The position numbers and the translations under genes were made by a program. Below are positions 1 through 9,310 of a DNA stretch of 64,000 bases, one piece after another. Position 1 is the first letter of the stretch. Each line of letters opens with the position of its first letter. This DNA is from CAYVQE01 sp964454005 (GTDB lineage: Bacteria > Myxococcota > B64-G9), in assembly GCA_964454005.1 (NCBI GenBank), contig CAYVQE010000004.1, positions 1 to 64,000 on the forward strand, given 5' to 3'. A model generated the notes under the pieces. It made no database searches. It was given only the letters and a program-made list of their open reading frames with translations, and had not been told where the DNA came from.

Positions 1-1437
1 CCGCGGGCCCTGCGGGTGCAGGCCTGGGCACCGCCGGCGGCCACAGCCGAACCGGCGGCGGCCGGCCACCCCCCGGCGACCGCCGCCGCGGCGGCGGCAA
101 CCGAGCAGCCGGGCCCGCCGGCGCAGAGCGAGTCGCTGTGGATGATGCTGTTGCTGGCCTTGCTGGGCGGCATGCTGCTCAACATCATGCCGTGCGTCAT
201 TCCGGTGGTGGTGCCCAAGCTGCTGCACGTGGTGCGCACCGCCCAGCAAACCGACGACCCGGCCACGCGCCGCCGCCTGCTGTGGACCAATGCGCTGGCC
301 TATACCGGCGGCGTGCTGGCCACCCTGTTGAGCCTGGCGGTGCTGGTGCTGGTGCTCAAGCACGTCGGCCACCGGGTGGGCTGGGGCTTCCAGTTCCAGA
401 ACCCCTGGTTCCTGGTGTTCATGATCGGGCTGCTGCTGGTGCTGGGCCTCGGCATGCTGCGCGTGTTCCCCCTGCAGAGCAGCCGCCACGCCGAGGACAT
501 GAAGCAGCTCAGGCGCACCCGGCGCCGCAGCCCGCTGCTGGAGTCGTTTTTGACCGGCCTGCTGGTGACCTTTCTGGGCACGCCCTGCACCGCGCCTGCG
601 CTGGGCCCGGCGCTGGGCTACGCCTTCACCGCCGGTGACGTCGAGATCGTGCTGCTGCTGGCTGTGGTCGGGCTGGGTCTGGCCTCGCCCTTCTTGTTGA
701 TCGGCGCCTGGACCGGCTGGACCCGGGTGCTGCCGCGGCGGGTGACCGAGCGCTACGACCGCATCATGCGCGGCATGGCCTTTCTGCTGTTCGGCACCGC
801 GGTCTGGCTGTTGGGCGTATTGGCCGAAGGCTATGGCAGCCGGGCCGCGCTGGCCACGGTCTGGTTCTGCCTGGCGCTGGCCGCGGCGGCCTGGTTGTTC
901 GGCCTGATCAGCGACGCGGCCGAGCGCTGGCGCCGGCGGCTGCTCAAGCTGCTGCCGCTGGCGCTGGCGGTGGGGCTGTTCGGCTGGTGGATGCTGGACT
1001 TCTCCGCCGCGGCCGCCGACCGACCGCTGCGGCTGCAATCGGAGGTGGGCATCCGCTGGCAGCCGTTCAGCGAGCAGCGGCTGGCGCAGCTACGCCAGGC
1101 CGGCAAGACGGTGTTCATCGACTTCACCGCCGAGTGGTGCATGAACTGCAAGGCCAACGAAAAGCTGTTCATCGAGACCGAGGCCACCCGGGAGCTGCTC
1201 GAGCAGCTCGACGCGGCGGCCGTCATGGCGGACAACACCCGCCTCGACCCGGTCATCCAGACCTGGCTGGAGCGCTACGGCCGGGCCGGGGTGCCCATGT
1301 ATCTGATCTTTCCGGCCTGCGCCCGCAACGACCAGGCCATCCTGCTGCCCGAGATGCTGACCTCGGAGCGGCTGCACGCCGCGTTGAAAAATGCCGGCCC
1401 CAGCCGCGACGGCTGCCCGGCCGGCCCCCCCCTATGA
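1..1437 (+). CDS. DsbD-like thiol:disulfide interchange protein (5' end outside window)
   Basis: The frame is open to the first base, so the gene starts upstream; a GTG at 16 is internal. The visible 478 residues hold a multi-helix DsbD/CcdA-like membrane domain with two helix-associated cysteines (NIMPCVIPVV near residue 64 and LGTPCTAPALG near 197), then a thioredoxin-fold domain with the active site EWCMNCK near residue 380. By family knowledge such proteins pass electrons from cytoplasmic thioredoxin across the inner membrane to periplasmic thiol proteins. An N-terminal DsbD-alpha domain, if present, lies outside the window. The Ala/Pro-rich stretch at visible residues 8-40 looks like a linker before the first helix. 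The many secreted Cys-rich proteins further right would be natural clients, but that is inference. It could also be a ScsB-type relative. Confidence 0.85.
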   Translation, partial: PRALRVQAWAPPAATAEPAAAGHPPATAAAAAATEQPGPPAQSESLWMMLLLALLGGMLLNIMPCVIPVVVPKLLHVVRTAQQTDDPATRRRLLWTNALAYTGGVLATLLSLAVLVLVLKHVGHRVGWGFQFQNPWFLVFMIGLLLVLGLGMLRVFPLQSSRHAEDMKQLRRTRRRSPLLESFLTGLLVTFLGTPCTAPALGPALGYAFTAGDVEIVLLLAVVGLGLASPFLLIGAWTGWTRVLPRRVTERYDRIMRGMAFLLFGTAVWLLGVLAEGYGSRAALATVWFCLALAAAAWLFGLISDAAERWRRRLLKLLPLALAVGLFGWWMLDFSAAAADRPLRLQSEVGIRWQPFSEQRLAQLRQAGKTVFIDFTAEWCMNCKANEKLFIETEATRELLEQLDAAAVMADNTRLDPVIQTWLERYGRAGVPMYLIFPACARNDQAILLPEMLTSERLHAALKNAGPSRDGCPAGPPL

Positions 1438-1600
1438 ATTCCGGGCCATCTGTGCGATCCTGAGGCCACCGTGGGGCACAGCGGGATCGCCACAACCAGG
1501 GCCCACGCGATTGCGTACCGGTCGTCATGACAGCGAAGCCAGCCCGAGCAACCTGCAGCACGGCGTCCGGCGGAGACCAACCGCGGTCGAGGAGGTTGCC

Positions 1601-2053
1601 ATGGGGGTGGTCAAGCGCGCCAGGACGGCCGAGCAGTGGGCCGATCTGCTGGTCCAGGAGCTGAGCGAGAACCTCAAGCAGCACTGGGCCGAGCAGTTGG
1701 CCCGCGACCTGTCGGTCGAGCTGTGCGAGGAGCTCGACGAGGACTTCCACGAAGACATGCCGTCGTTGCCGGCCAAGCAGCTGGCCGAGGAGCTGGCCGA
1801 GGAGCTGCGCCAGGGCCTGCTGCAGGAGCTGCAGGGCGACCTGCCGCAGCAGGTGCGCCAGATCCTGCACGCCGAGCTCGAGGAGCTGCTGTTCGCCCAG
1901 CTGACCACGGGCCATTCCACCGACACCATCCGCCAGTTGGCCATCGAGCGCGAGGAAGAGCTGGCCGAAAAATGGGCCCGCTGGGTCGCCGGCGAGCTCA
2001 CCAGCCACCTGCTCGAACGGCTGGCCGACCGGATGGAGGAGCCGGGCGACTAG
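1601..2053 (+). CDS. Small acidic coiled-coil protein, function unknown
   Basis: This 150-residue protein starts at ATG 1601 behind a clear AGGAGG site (1590-1596); the open frame reaches back to 1391 but nothing supports an earlier start. It is very rich in Glu, Leu, Ala and Gln, with repeated patterns such as LAEELAEELRQGLLQEL, so most of it should be helical or coiled-coil. No signal peptide or membrane helix is visible, so it is probably cytoplasmic. It ends 6 bases before the convergent B3/4-domain gene. I do not recognise a family; it could be a scaffold or chaperone-like helical protein. Confidence 0.7.
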   Translation: MGVVKRARTAEQWADLLVQELSENLKQHWAEQLARDLSVELCEELDEDFHEDMPSLPAKQLAEELAEELRQGLLQELQGDLPQQVRQILHAELEELLFAQLTTGHSTDTIRQLAIEREEELAEKWARWVAGELTSHLLERLADRMEEPGD

Positions 2054-2059
2054 CGGCCC

Positions 2060-2793
2060 TCAGCTCTCCTCGACTCCAAACAGACGGGTGCGCGCTCCGG
2101 GAACGGGTTCCAGGATGTGCCAGCCGGTGTCGCTGGCGGCGCAGTGGCGGGCGAGTAGCTCGGTGTAGTGGGCGGCCCAGCGTTGAGCCTCCCGGCCGGG
2201 GGTGTCGGCCGGCAGGTAGAGCACGGCCAGCACGTCGCGGGTGGCGGGCCCGATCTTGGTGGCCATGGCGTCCTTGACCGGATTGCCGCAGGGGGCGAAG
2301 CCTTCCGGAGTGCGGCAACAGACCAGCAGCAGATCCTCGAGCGCGATCTGCTGGCCGGTCTGGTTGAACACATAGTGTTCGCCGGGCCGGCCGCGGCGCA
2401 GCAGCAGCTCCGGGCCGCTGAGCGCGGCGTCGAACACGCTGCCCGGCAGACCCGACTCCAGCCCGACGGCGTTGTTGACGTCGACGGGTGCGCAGATGGG
2501 CTGCAGCCGGCCGCGCTCGGCCTCGCGCAGCAGAAACTCGCTGGCCGGCTTGCCGCGGCCGGCCGGCTTGTAGCGGCCGTGGCGCAGCATCCGGCGCACC
2601 CGCGGCTTGATGTCCGCCGGCCAGCCGTCCTCGCCGGCGGCCGCGGCCCGCTCGGCGGCGGCGACAAGAAAGCCGGTGTCGCGCCCGGGGTCGAACGGCG
2701 GCGCGATGCCGGCCGCCCAGATCAGCGCCGGCCGGCAAGGGCAGGGATCGAGCCCGGGGTCGATGCTCAGGCTGGCTGCCTTCGGCTCCGCCA

Positions 2794-2794
<1 letters not shown>
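2060..2794 (-). CDS. Solo B3/4-domain protein (PheRS beta-like)
   Basis: The 244-residue product contains the stretch VDVNNAVGLESGLPGS followed by LLLRRGRPGEHYVFN and a C-terminal PCGNPVKDAMATKIGP, the pattern of the stand-alone B3/4 family. This family is named for its resemblance to the B3/B4 editing module of phenylalanyl-tRNA synthetase beta. Members are thought to bind tRNA or act in editing of mischarged tRNA, but the exact role is not settled. The start at 2794 was chosen because its ATG overlaps the nth stop codon (TGATG, 2796-2792). That indicates translational coupling to the DNA-repair gene. A longer frame to 2875 exists inside nth but is not supported. Confidence 0.75.
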
Positions 2795-3465
<671 letters not shown>

Positions 3466-3480
3466 GCCGGCGGCCCGGGC

Positions 3481-4674
3481 TCAGCGGTCCAGCGCATAGG
3501 TCACCACGACCTGCAGCTGCAGCCTGAGCACCACGATGTCCTGCAGCTCGCCGAGCTCCTGGCCGGCGTAGCCCGCCAAGTCGAGGCCCAGCCCCATGGT
3601 CTCGGTCAGCGGCGTGCGCAACCCCAGGCCCAGCAGTGCGTGGACCCCGGAGTAGGTGTCCTCCAGATCCACGTCGTTTTTGATCTTCAGCTCGTGGAAG
3701 CCCAGCCCCAGCCAGCCGGTGGCGTCCAGGCTGTCGCCCAGGCCCAACCGGCCGCCGAAGCGGGCGCTCAGCTCGGTCTGCCGGCCGCCGTCGGCGAAGA
3801 ACAGCCCCAGCTGGCCGCCGAGGTACAGGTGCGGGTGGAAGATCCAGTCGAAGGTGGCCAGCGGACCGTAGAAGTCCGGGATCTTGCGCTCGCCCACCGA
3901 GCCGCGGCGATCGAAGAAGACCAGCGGCGCCGGCGCGTACAGCCCACCGCCGGAGATCACATAGCGTTCCGCCTTCGCCTGGGAGTCGGCTACGGCGGAC
4001 TTCGTCCGCCCCGGCCCGGCGACGGGCTCGGCGGAGGCCGCTTCCTTCTCGGCTTCCAGCTCGGCCCGGACCGCGGCCTTTTCGGCCTGGTCTTGCGCCG
4101 GCTGGGGTACGGGTTCGGAGGCCGGCCTGCCGGCCGTAGCTGCTGCCGGTGGGTCGTCGGCAGCAGCGGAGGCGGGCTCCAGCTCGCCCATGGCAGCCAG
4201 GGCGGCGACGATCTTGTCGAAGCCCTGGCGCAGAGCCGCCGGCGTGCAGTCGCCGCGGGCCAGTGCGGTGCGCAGGCTGGCCGAGGCGCCGGCCGGATAG
4301 AGCCGGGCGTTGAGCATGCAGAAGTCGCCCATCTTGTTGACGACCACCGCCAGGCCGTAGTCGACCGCCAGCGTCCGCTCGACGTCCATCTGGCAGTTGC
4401 GATCCAGGCACATCTCCAGCCCGCGGCTACGCAGGGTGGCCGCCACCTCGCGCCACTCCACCAGCCGCACGCCCATCCGCTGGCGCACCTTCTCGCCCAG
4501 GGCGCTCGACAAGGCTTCGACCTCGGCCGCGGCCAGCTCGGCCCCGCGCGGCTCCAGCGGAAACACGGCCACGGTGATTTCGCGCTCCGGCCCGGCGGCC
4601 GCCGCCGCGGCCGGCCAGGCCGCCAGCAGCACCAGAGCCAGCACCCCGGCCCACCAAACCCCGCGTTCGGGCAT
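3481..4674 (-). CDS. Secreted protein: TolB-N-like domain plus outer-membrane-barrel-like C-terminus
   Basis: The 397-residue start at 4674 is preceded by GGGAGGTGGTG and gives a clean signal peptide (MPERGVWWAGVLALVLLAAW, then Ala run). Residues about 30-150 (ITVAVFPLEPRG onwards, with a LDRNCQMDVERTL stretch) resemble TolB N-terminal-like domains that are common before repeat or PEGA modules in myxobacteria. A low-complexity Ala/Glu/Pro linker follows. The last 170 residues alternate polar and hydrophobic residues with many Gly and aromatic residues and end in a hydrophobic strand, as in outer-membrane barrels. The linker contains a REP-like repeat copy (3971-4010). Function is unknown; a periplasmic sensor or adaptor attached to a barrel is a guess. 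Confidence 0.7.
   Translation of the reverse strand: MPERGVWWAGVLALVLLAAWPAAAAAAGPEREITVAVFPLEPRGAELAAAEVEALSSALGEKVRQRMGVRLVEWREVAATLRSRGLEMCLDRNCQMDVERTLAVDYGLAVVVNKMGDFCMLNARLYPAGASASLRTALARGDCTPAALRQGFDKIVAALAAMGELEPASAAADDPPAAATAGRPASEPVPQPAQDQAEKAAVRAELEAEKEAASAEPVAGPGRTKSAVADSQAKAERYVISGGGLYAPAPLVFFDRRGSVGERKIPDFYGPLATFDWIFHPHLYLGGQLGLFFADGGRQTELSARFGGRLGLGDSLDATGWLGLGFHELKIKNDVDLEDTYSGVHALLGLGLRTPLTETMGLGLDLAGYAGQELGELQDIVVLRLQLQVVVTYALDR
3971..4010. repeat. REP-like hairpin element inside coding linker
   Basis: The stretch begins GCCTTCGCC and ends with a perfect 7-bp hairpin (GGCGGAC, loop TTC, GTCCGCC at 3994-4010). It resembles the two 36-bp inverted elements at 54075-54110 and 54281-54316, which also start CCTTCGCC and end in a GGCGG...CCGCC hairpin. 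It is translated in frame as a linker of the TolB-N-like protein. Relationship to the other two copies is inferred from partial similarity only. Confidence 0.5.
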
Positions 4675-4739
4675 CACCACCTCCCGCTGCATCGGTTCGA
4701 ATCGACCCATTGTGCGCCATGGCGCCGGCGGGCACAAGC

Positions 4740-5567
4740 TCACAGCCGGAACTCGCGCCGGGCGCCGATGATCATGGCCGCGCCGGCGAACAGCAGCGTC
4801 GCGCCCAGCAGCACCGCCAGAGCCGTCGCCGGGCCGGCCGGCGCCTCGGTGGGCAGCAGCATGCCCAGCAGCCCGCTGGCCTCCGGCCCCAGGCCCAGCA
4901 GCGACTTGACGTAGAACATCAAGCTGGCCCGCGGGAAGCCGCCCGGCAGGTTGGCCGCCACCCCCTCCCAGCCGAAGGCCACCAGCAGCGCCGGCACCAT
5001 GGGCCGGCGCAGCACCACGCCGAACAGGGCGAACAGGCTGGTGTAGGCCAGGCTGGCCAGCAGCAGCGCCCCGGCGGCCGCGCCCAGCGTATCGAGCCCC
5101 GACAGCAGCGCGGCGGCGCCCTGGGCGCTGACCGCGATCGGATAGACCACCAGCAGCGCCGCCACCAGCCCGGCGGCGATCCAGACGGCCACCGCCAGGA
5201 TCTTGGCCCCCACCACCACCCAGCGGCCCAGCGGCCGGCAGAAGAGGTAGGTCAGGGTGCGGTCCTCGACCTCGTCACGCACCGCGGCCACGCCCAGGTA
5301 CAGCGCCAGGCCGAGCACCATCACCTGCAGCAGCAGGTTGACGCACAGCTCGACCAGAAAGCCCAGCCCGTCGCCGCTCTCGGCCAGCCGCCACCACAAC
5401 GCGGCGCCCAGCGGCACCAGCAGCGCCAGCGCCAGCCAACGCGTGCGCCGCCGGCCCAGGGTGATCCGCAGAAACAGCCGCCCCACCAGCCAGCCGGCCC
5501 GGCCGGCGCCGGGGGGCGCCGGTCGCTGCGGCGCCGGCGTCGGGGTCTCGATCTCGGTCGCGCTCAT
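4740..5567 (-). CDS. ABC-2 type transporter permease (pair 2)
   Basis: The 275-residue protein has about six hydrophobic segments and the motif VRDEVEDRTLTYLFCRPLGR, typical of ABC-2 permeases such as NosY-like subunits. The start at 5567 overlaps the stop of the upstream ATPase gene by ATGA. It is the last of four genes ordered ATPase-permease-ATPase-permease on the minus strand. It should form the membrane channel for the ATPase encoded at 5564-6487. The substrate cannot be read from sequence. The Pro/Ala-rich N-terminus (residues 1-25) is probably a cytoplasmic tail. Confidence 0.85.
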   Translation of the reverse strand: MSATEIETPTPAPQRPAPPGAGRAGWLVGRLFLRITLGRRRTRWLALALLVPLGAALWWRLAESGDGLGFLVELCVNLLLQVMVLGLALYLGVAAVRDEVEDRTLTYLFCRPLGRWVVVGAKILAVAVWIAAGLVAALLVVYPIAVSAQGAAALLSGLDTLGAAAGALLLASLAYTSLFALFGVVLRRPMVPALLVAFGWEGVAANLPGGFPRASLMFYVKSLLGLGPEASGLLGMLLPTEAPAGPATALAVLLGATLLFAGAAMIIGARREFRL

Positions 5568-6487
5568 TGCACCAGGTACCTGAACACCGCGGCCAGATCC
5601 TCGTCCTCGGCCACCATCGAGTGCACCGCGAAGCCGCCCGCGGTGGCCAGCTGCCCGATCCGCTCGTAGCAAGCGTCCGGCTGCCGGGTCTCGACCACCA
5701 GCCGCTCGCCGGCGACCTCCACCCGCACCACGCTCTCGTCGCCCAGCAGGGCCTGGCCCAGCTCTCGGGCGCGGTCGGCCAGCAACCGGATGCGATGCGG
5801 GTGGGCGTCGAGCAGCTCGCGGATGCGGCCCACCTCGCCCTCGGCCACCAGCCGGCCGCGGTGCAGCAGCAACACCTGGCGGGTCATGGCCTCGAGTTCG
5901 TGGAGCACGTGGCTCGACACCAGCACCGCCACCCCGCGCTCGGCCTCGTCGCGCAGCAGTCCGATCACCCGGTCGCGCTGCAGCGGGTCGAGCCCGGTCA
6001 GCGGCTCGTCGAGCACCAGCACCTCGGGCTGGTGGGCCAGCGCCTGGGCCAGCTTGAGCCGCTGGCGCATGCCGTGCGACAGCCCGCGGATCTGGTCGCC
6101 GGCCCGCCCGGCCAGGTCCAGGCGCTCGAGCGCGGCCAGCGCCAGGCGGTCGGCCGCGGCCGGGTCGAAGCCGTGCAGCCGGGTCAGCAGGCCGACGAAC
6201 TCGCGGGCCGACAGATCCTCGTAGAAGCGATCGTGCTCCGGGCAGTAGCCCAGCCGGGCCAGCAGGCCGCGGTTGGCCCACGGCGTCTGGCCGCAGATGC
6301 GCACCCGCCCCAGCGAGGGCCGCAACAGGCCCACCAGCAGCTTGATCAGGGTCGACTTGCCGGCTCCGTTGGGCCCCAGCAGCCCCAGGATCGGCGCCCG
6401 GCTGGCAAAGCTCAGCGCGTTGAGCGCGATCACCGGGCCGTACCACTTGCCCAGCCCCTCGGCGGCGAACAACGGCGGCCGGCTCAT
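5564..6487 (-). CDS. ABC transporter ATP-binding protein (pair 2)
   Basis: A complete nucleotide-binding domain is visible: Walker A GPNGAGKST (about residue 38), Q-loop near LGYCPEHDRFYEDL, signature LSHGMRQRLKLAQAL, Walker B VLVLDEPLTGLDP and H-loop SSHVL. The 307-residue length with a C-terminal accessory region fits CcmA/NatA-type ABC-2 exporters. The signature Ser-His-Gly-Met-Arg-Gln variant is shared with the upstream ATPase (STGMRQR), suggesting a duplication of the pair. The start at 6487 overlaps the preceding permease stop by four bases, so synthesis is likely coupled to it. Confidence 0.92.
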   Translation of the reverse strand: MSRPPLFAAEGLGKWYGPVIALNALSFASRAPILGLLGPNGAGKSTLIKLLVGLLRPSLGRVRICGQTPWANRGLLARLGYCPEHDRFYEDLSAREFVGLLTRLHGFDPAAADRLALAALERLDLAGRAGDQIRGLSHGMRQRLKLAQALAHQPEVLVLDEPLTGLDPLQRDRVIGLLRDEAERGVAVLVSSHVLHELEAMTRQVLLLHRGRLVAEGEVGRIRELLDAHPHRIRLLADRARELGQALLGDESVVRVEVAGERLVVETRQPDACYERIGQLATAGGFAVHSMVAEDEDLAAVFRYLVQ

Positions 6488-7353
6488 CGCCGCCTCCAGC
6501 GCCGCAGCCGCCAGACGGTCAGGCCCAGGCCCAGTGCGGTCCAGCCCAACAGGCCGGCCGCCGCCGCGGCCGGCGGACAAGGGCCGGCGCTGGCGAACAA
6601 CCAGCCTGCCAGCGACTGGCTGGCGCGGCCGATGCCCACACAGGCCAGCGCGTCGATGCCGGTCGTGCCCGCCAGCGCCAGGCCGGCGGCCGAGGAGGCG
6701 AAGTAGAGCACGATCCAGACGATGCCGGCCGCCCGGCCGCGGCCGACCAGGGCCGACACGGCCAGCATCACCCAGCCGGCGCACAGTGCCGTGCCCAGCG
6801 CCAGCAACAACAGGCCGGCCATCCAACCCAGCGCGGCGAGCGCTCCGGTGCCCGGCTCGGCGGCCAGCCGGAACAGGGCCAGCACCACCCCGGGCACCGC
6901 CAGCACCCCGGCGCTGGCCAGCGCCACCGCCGCCCACTTGCCCAGCAGGTACTGGCGGAAGTCGACCGGCCGGGCGAAGTACAAGCCCAGCGCCCCGGTG
7001 CGCAGATCCTCGCCGACCGCCCCGCGGCCGGTGAAGTAGACCGCCACCACCCCGAAGAACAGCTGCACCTTCCAGAACTCCGGCCACAGCTGGGCCGGCC
7101 CGAGCACCGCGTTCAGCCGGCCGCGCACCAGCACCAGCACCCCGAACACGCCCAGCGGGAAGAAGGCCGCCCACAGCAGGCGGCGAAACCAGCGGCTCTT
7201 CCAGGCCTGGCGCAGCTCGTTGCCGGCGATGGCCCACCAGCGGCTGTGGACCGCTCCCCGCGGCCCGTCGAACGGCCGGTACCCCTGATCGTGGATGCGA
7301 GCGCTGGCCGCCGCGGCTGCGCCGGTCGCGGCCGGGGAACGCTCGGGGCTCAT
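6484..7353 (-). CDS. ABC-2 type transporter permease (pair 1)
   Basis: This 289-residue protein begins with a cytoplasmic segment containing IHDQGYRPFDGPRG, a motif common at the start of ABC-2 permeases of this class. About six membrane segments follow, with the conserved VGEDLRTGALGLYFARPVD region between early helices. It lies between the two ATPase genes and overlaps both by ATGA (7353/7350 and 6487/6484). It most likely pairs with the ATPase at 7350-8294. Substrate unknown; lipid, polysaccharide precursor or a natural product are all possible for this family. Confidence 0.85.
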   Translation of the reverse strand: MSPERSPAATGAAAAASARIHDQGYRPFDGPRGAVHSRWWAIAGNELRQAWKSRWFRRLLWAAFFPLGVFGVLVLVRGRLNAVLGPAQLWPEFWKVQLFFGVVAVYFTGRGAVGEDLRTGALGLYFARPVDFRQYLLGKWAAVALASAGVLAVPGVVLALFRLAAEPGTGALAALGWMAGLLLLALGTALCAGWVMLAVSALVGRGRAAGIVWIVLYFASSAAGLALAGTTGIDALACVGIGRASQSLAGWLFASAGPCPPAAAAAGLLGWTALGLGLTVWRLRRWRRR

Positions 7354-8294
7354 GACTCGACCTCCGCGGGCGGCTCGGCCAGGCTGCGGCCGAATGCCTC
7401 GCTCAAAGACGCGGTCGCCGGAGCCAGGTGGCGCAGCTGCAGGCCCTGCTCCCGCGCCAGGCGCCAGATCAACTGCGGTTCACCGCCGGCCGGCAGCTCG
7501 ACCTCCAACCCGGCGGCGCCGGCCGGCGCGGCCACCTGACAGCCGGCCTGCTCCAGGGCCGCGGCCAGCCGCCGGCGGCCGTGCTTGACGCGCACCTCGA
7601 TCAACTGCCGGCCGCGTTGCTGGAAGCCCGCCAGCGTGCCGGCGTAGCGCACCCGGCCCTGGTGCAACACCACCAGCTGCTGGCAGGTGCGCTCGATGTC
7701 CTGCAGGATGTGGCTCGACAGCAGCACCGACAGACCGCGCTCGCCGGCCAGCTCGGCGATCAGCGCCAGCACCTCGTCGCGCCCGGCCGGATCGAGCCCG
7801 GAGGTCGGCTCGTCGAGCAGCAGCAGCTCGGGCCCGTGGACCAGGGCTCCGGCCAGCTTGACCCGCTGGCGCATGCCGGTCGAGTAGCCGTCGACCTCGC
7901 GGTAGCGGGCCTCGCCCAGGCCGACCAGATGCAGCATGTCGTGGGCGCGGGCCAGCGCGTCGGAGCGCCGCAGCCCCGACAGCTGGCCCAGAAACGTCAC
8001 CTGCTCCAGGCCGGTCAGCCCCGGCAGGTAGAGGTCGCGCTCGGGCACGAAGCCCAGCCGCTGGCGCACGGCCAGTGGCCGGCGGGCCGGGTCCAGGCCG
8101 AACAGCTCCACCCGCCCGGGCGCAAGCGGCAAGTGACCGAGCAGGCTCTTGAGCAGGGTGGTCTTGCCGGCCCCGTTGGCCCCCAGCAGACCGGTGGCCC
8201 CGGGCGCCAGCTCCAGGTCGACCCCGGCCAGGGCCCGGTCGGGGCCGTAGAACTGCTCCAGATCGCGGCAGCGGCCGATCATGTCGGGCAGCAT
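7350..8294 (-). CDS. ABC transporter ATP-binding protein (pair 1)
   Basis: Walker A GANGAGKTT, signature STGMRQRVKLAGALV, Walker B LLLLDEPTSGLDP and H-loop SSHIL are all present, with a variable C-terminal regulatory region (total 314 residues). It is the first gene of the four-gene exporter operon. The ATG at 8294 was chosen over an in-frame TTG at 8318; an ATG at 8282 (MIGRCRDLEQF) is equally possible, as none has a strong ribosome site. The two ATPases resemble each other but are clearly diverged, so the operon may encode one hetero-complex or two exporters. Confidence 0.92.
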   Translation of the reverse strand: MLPDMIGRCRDLEQFYGPDRALAGVDLELAPGATGLLGANGAGKTTLLKSLLGHLPLAPGRVELFGLDPARRPLAVRQRLGFVPERDLYLPGLTGLEQVTFLGQLSGLRRSDALARAHDMLHLVGLGEARYREVDGYSTGMRQRVKLAGALVHGPELLLLDEPTSGLDPAGRDEVLALIAELAGERGLSVLLSSHILQDIERTCQQLVVLHQGRVRYAGTLAGFQQRGRQLIEVRVKHGRRRLAAALEQAGCQVAAPAGAAGLEVELPAGGEPQLIWRLAREQGLQLRHLAPATASLSEAFGRSLAEPPAEVES

Positions 8295-8333
8295 AGCGGC
8301 CCGCCGGACAACAGGCAAACCCCGCGGTCACCC

Positions 8334-8363
8334 TTGCGACCGATCGGCTCGCCATTCGATAAT
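8334..8363 (+). promoter_or_regulatory. Putative sigma-70 promoter for the repeat lipoprotein
   Basis: TTGCGA (8334-8339), an 18-base spacer and GATAAT (8358-8363). The coding start is at 8461, leaving a leader of about 90 bases that holds a strong hairpin. Confidence 0.5.
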
Positions 8364-8425
8364 GGTCAGCGGCCGATGGGGGCCGGTGAACATCGATGAC
8401 GACCGCCGCGTCTCAGCCTCGAGTG

Positions 8426-8442
8426 CCCGCCCGCAGGGCGGG
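8426..8442 (+). promoter_or_regulatory. GC hairpin in the leader just before the ribosome site
   Basis: CCCGCCC (8426-8432), loop GCA, GGGCGGG (8436-8442): a perfect 7-bp stem ending 18 bases before the ATG at 8461. There is no T-run, so it is not a classic terminator. It could influence translation or RNA stability. Confidence 0.45.
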
Positions 8443-8460
8443 GGAGCGGAAAGGTGGTAA

Positions 8461-9277
8461 ATGATGAAGACGACGAAGACCCGGATCATCGAGTTGGGCC
8501 TGCTGCTGGTGCTGGCCGGCCTGCTGGCGCCCGGCTGCCTGGTACGCGGCGGCGCCGCGGTGCATGCCGGGCCGCCGGTGGAGTACGGCTACCAGCCGCT
8601 GCTCTACCACGGCCACGTGGTCTACTACACCAGCGAGGGGGTGCCCTTCATCTGGCGCGCCGGCGCCCGGGCCTGGCTGCCGGTGTCGGTGCGGCCCTTC
8701 TACGTCGATCACTGGCGGGCCCACCGGCGCGACTACCGCCGCTGGCGCAAGCACCGCGGTCACGACTACCGCTCCCGGCGCTTCGGCGACCGCTCTTCGC
8801 ACCGCATCCGGTCGCGCCGCGATCGCGACAAGCCCCGCATCCGGCCGAAGCGGGACGACGACCGGCGCGAGGGCANNNNNNNNNNNNNNNNNNNNNNNNN
8901 NNNNNNNNNNNNNNNNNNNNNNNNNNNNNNNNNNNNNNNNNNNNNNNNNNNNNNNNNNNNNNNNNNNNNNNNNNNAACCCCGCATCCGGCCCGGCCGCGA
9001 CGAGCGGCGCGAGCGCAAGCACCGCATCCGACCCGACCGCGACGAGCGGCGCGAGCGCAAGCACCACATCCGACCCGACCGCGACGAGCGGCGCGAGCGC
9101 AAGCACCGCATCCGGCCGAAGCGGGACGACGACCGGCGCGAGGGCAAACCCCGCATCCGGCCCGGCCGCGACGAGCGGCGCGAGCGCAAGCACCGCATCC
9201 GGCCCGATCGCGACGAGCGGCCCGAGCGGGACGACGACAGCGACGACGACAAGCCGAAGCTGCGGCCCGATGGCTGA
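8461..9277 (+). CDS. Arg-rich tandem-repeat lipoprotein, interrupted by assembly gap
   Basis: Start at ATG 8461 (or 8464) behind GGAAAGGTGG. The N-terminus is a lipoprotein signal (LLLVLAGLLAPGC lipobox) followed by an aromatic region with GYQPLLYHGHVVYYTSEG and VRPFYVDHWRAHRRDYRRW. From 8836 the protein is built of 14-15-residue units of the type RIRPxRDERRERKH, highly charged. The reading frame before the N run differs from that after it by one base, but only because the N run is a 100-base placeholder; the frames join if the true gap is a multiple of three. The coding sequence ends with an Asp-rich segment and TGA at 9275-9277. A surface-exposed or nucleic-acid/polyanion-binding role is possible but unproven. 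Confidence 0.75.
8836..9230 (+). repeat. 42/45-bp tandem repeats with higher-order 171-bp period
   Basis: Units start CGCATCCGG or a variant. Three units of 14 codons and one of 15 codons form a 57-codon (171-bp) super-repeat. The bases before the gap (ending GAGGGCA) and after it (starting AACCCCGCAT) join to reproduce exactly the internal junction at about 9140-9155. Confidence 0.8.
8876..8975. other. Assembly gap (100 N)
   Basis: Exactly 100 N inside the tandem repeats, which is the conventional placeholder for a gap of unknown size in a scaffold. Sequence here is missing, not absent in the organism. Confidence 0.98.
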
Positions 9278-9310
9278 GTCGTGGATTCCACCGGCGACCT
9301 GCGCCGCAGC

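Noticed and set aside
4690..4716. GGTTCGAATC stretch resembling a tRNA T-arm
   Set aside because: The flanking bases cannot form the 5-bp T-stem, and no anticodon or acceptor arms are present.
8836..9230. Regular spaced repeats considered as a CRISPR array
   Set aside because: Units are contiguous coding repeats without unique spacers.
8876..9277. Apparent frameshift in the repeat lipoprotein
   Set aside because: The frame changes only across the N run, whose length is a placeholder; a direct join restores the frame.
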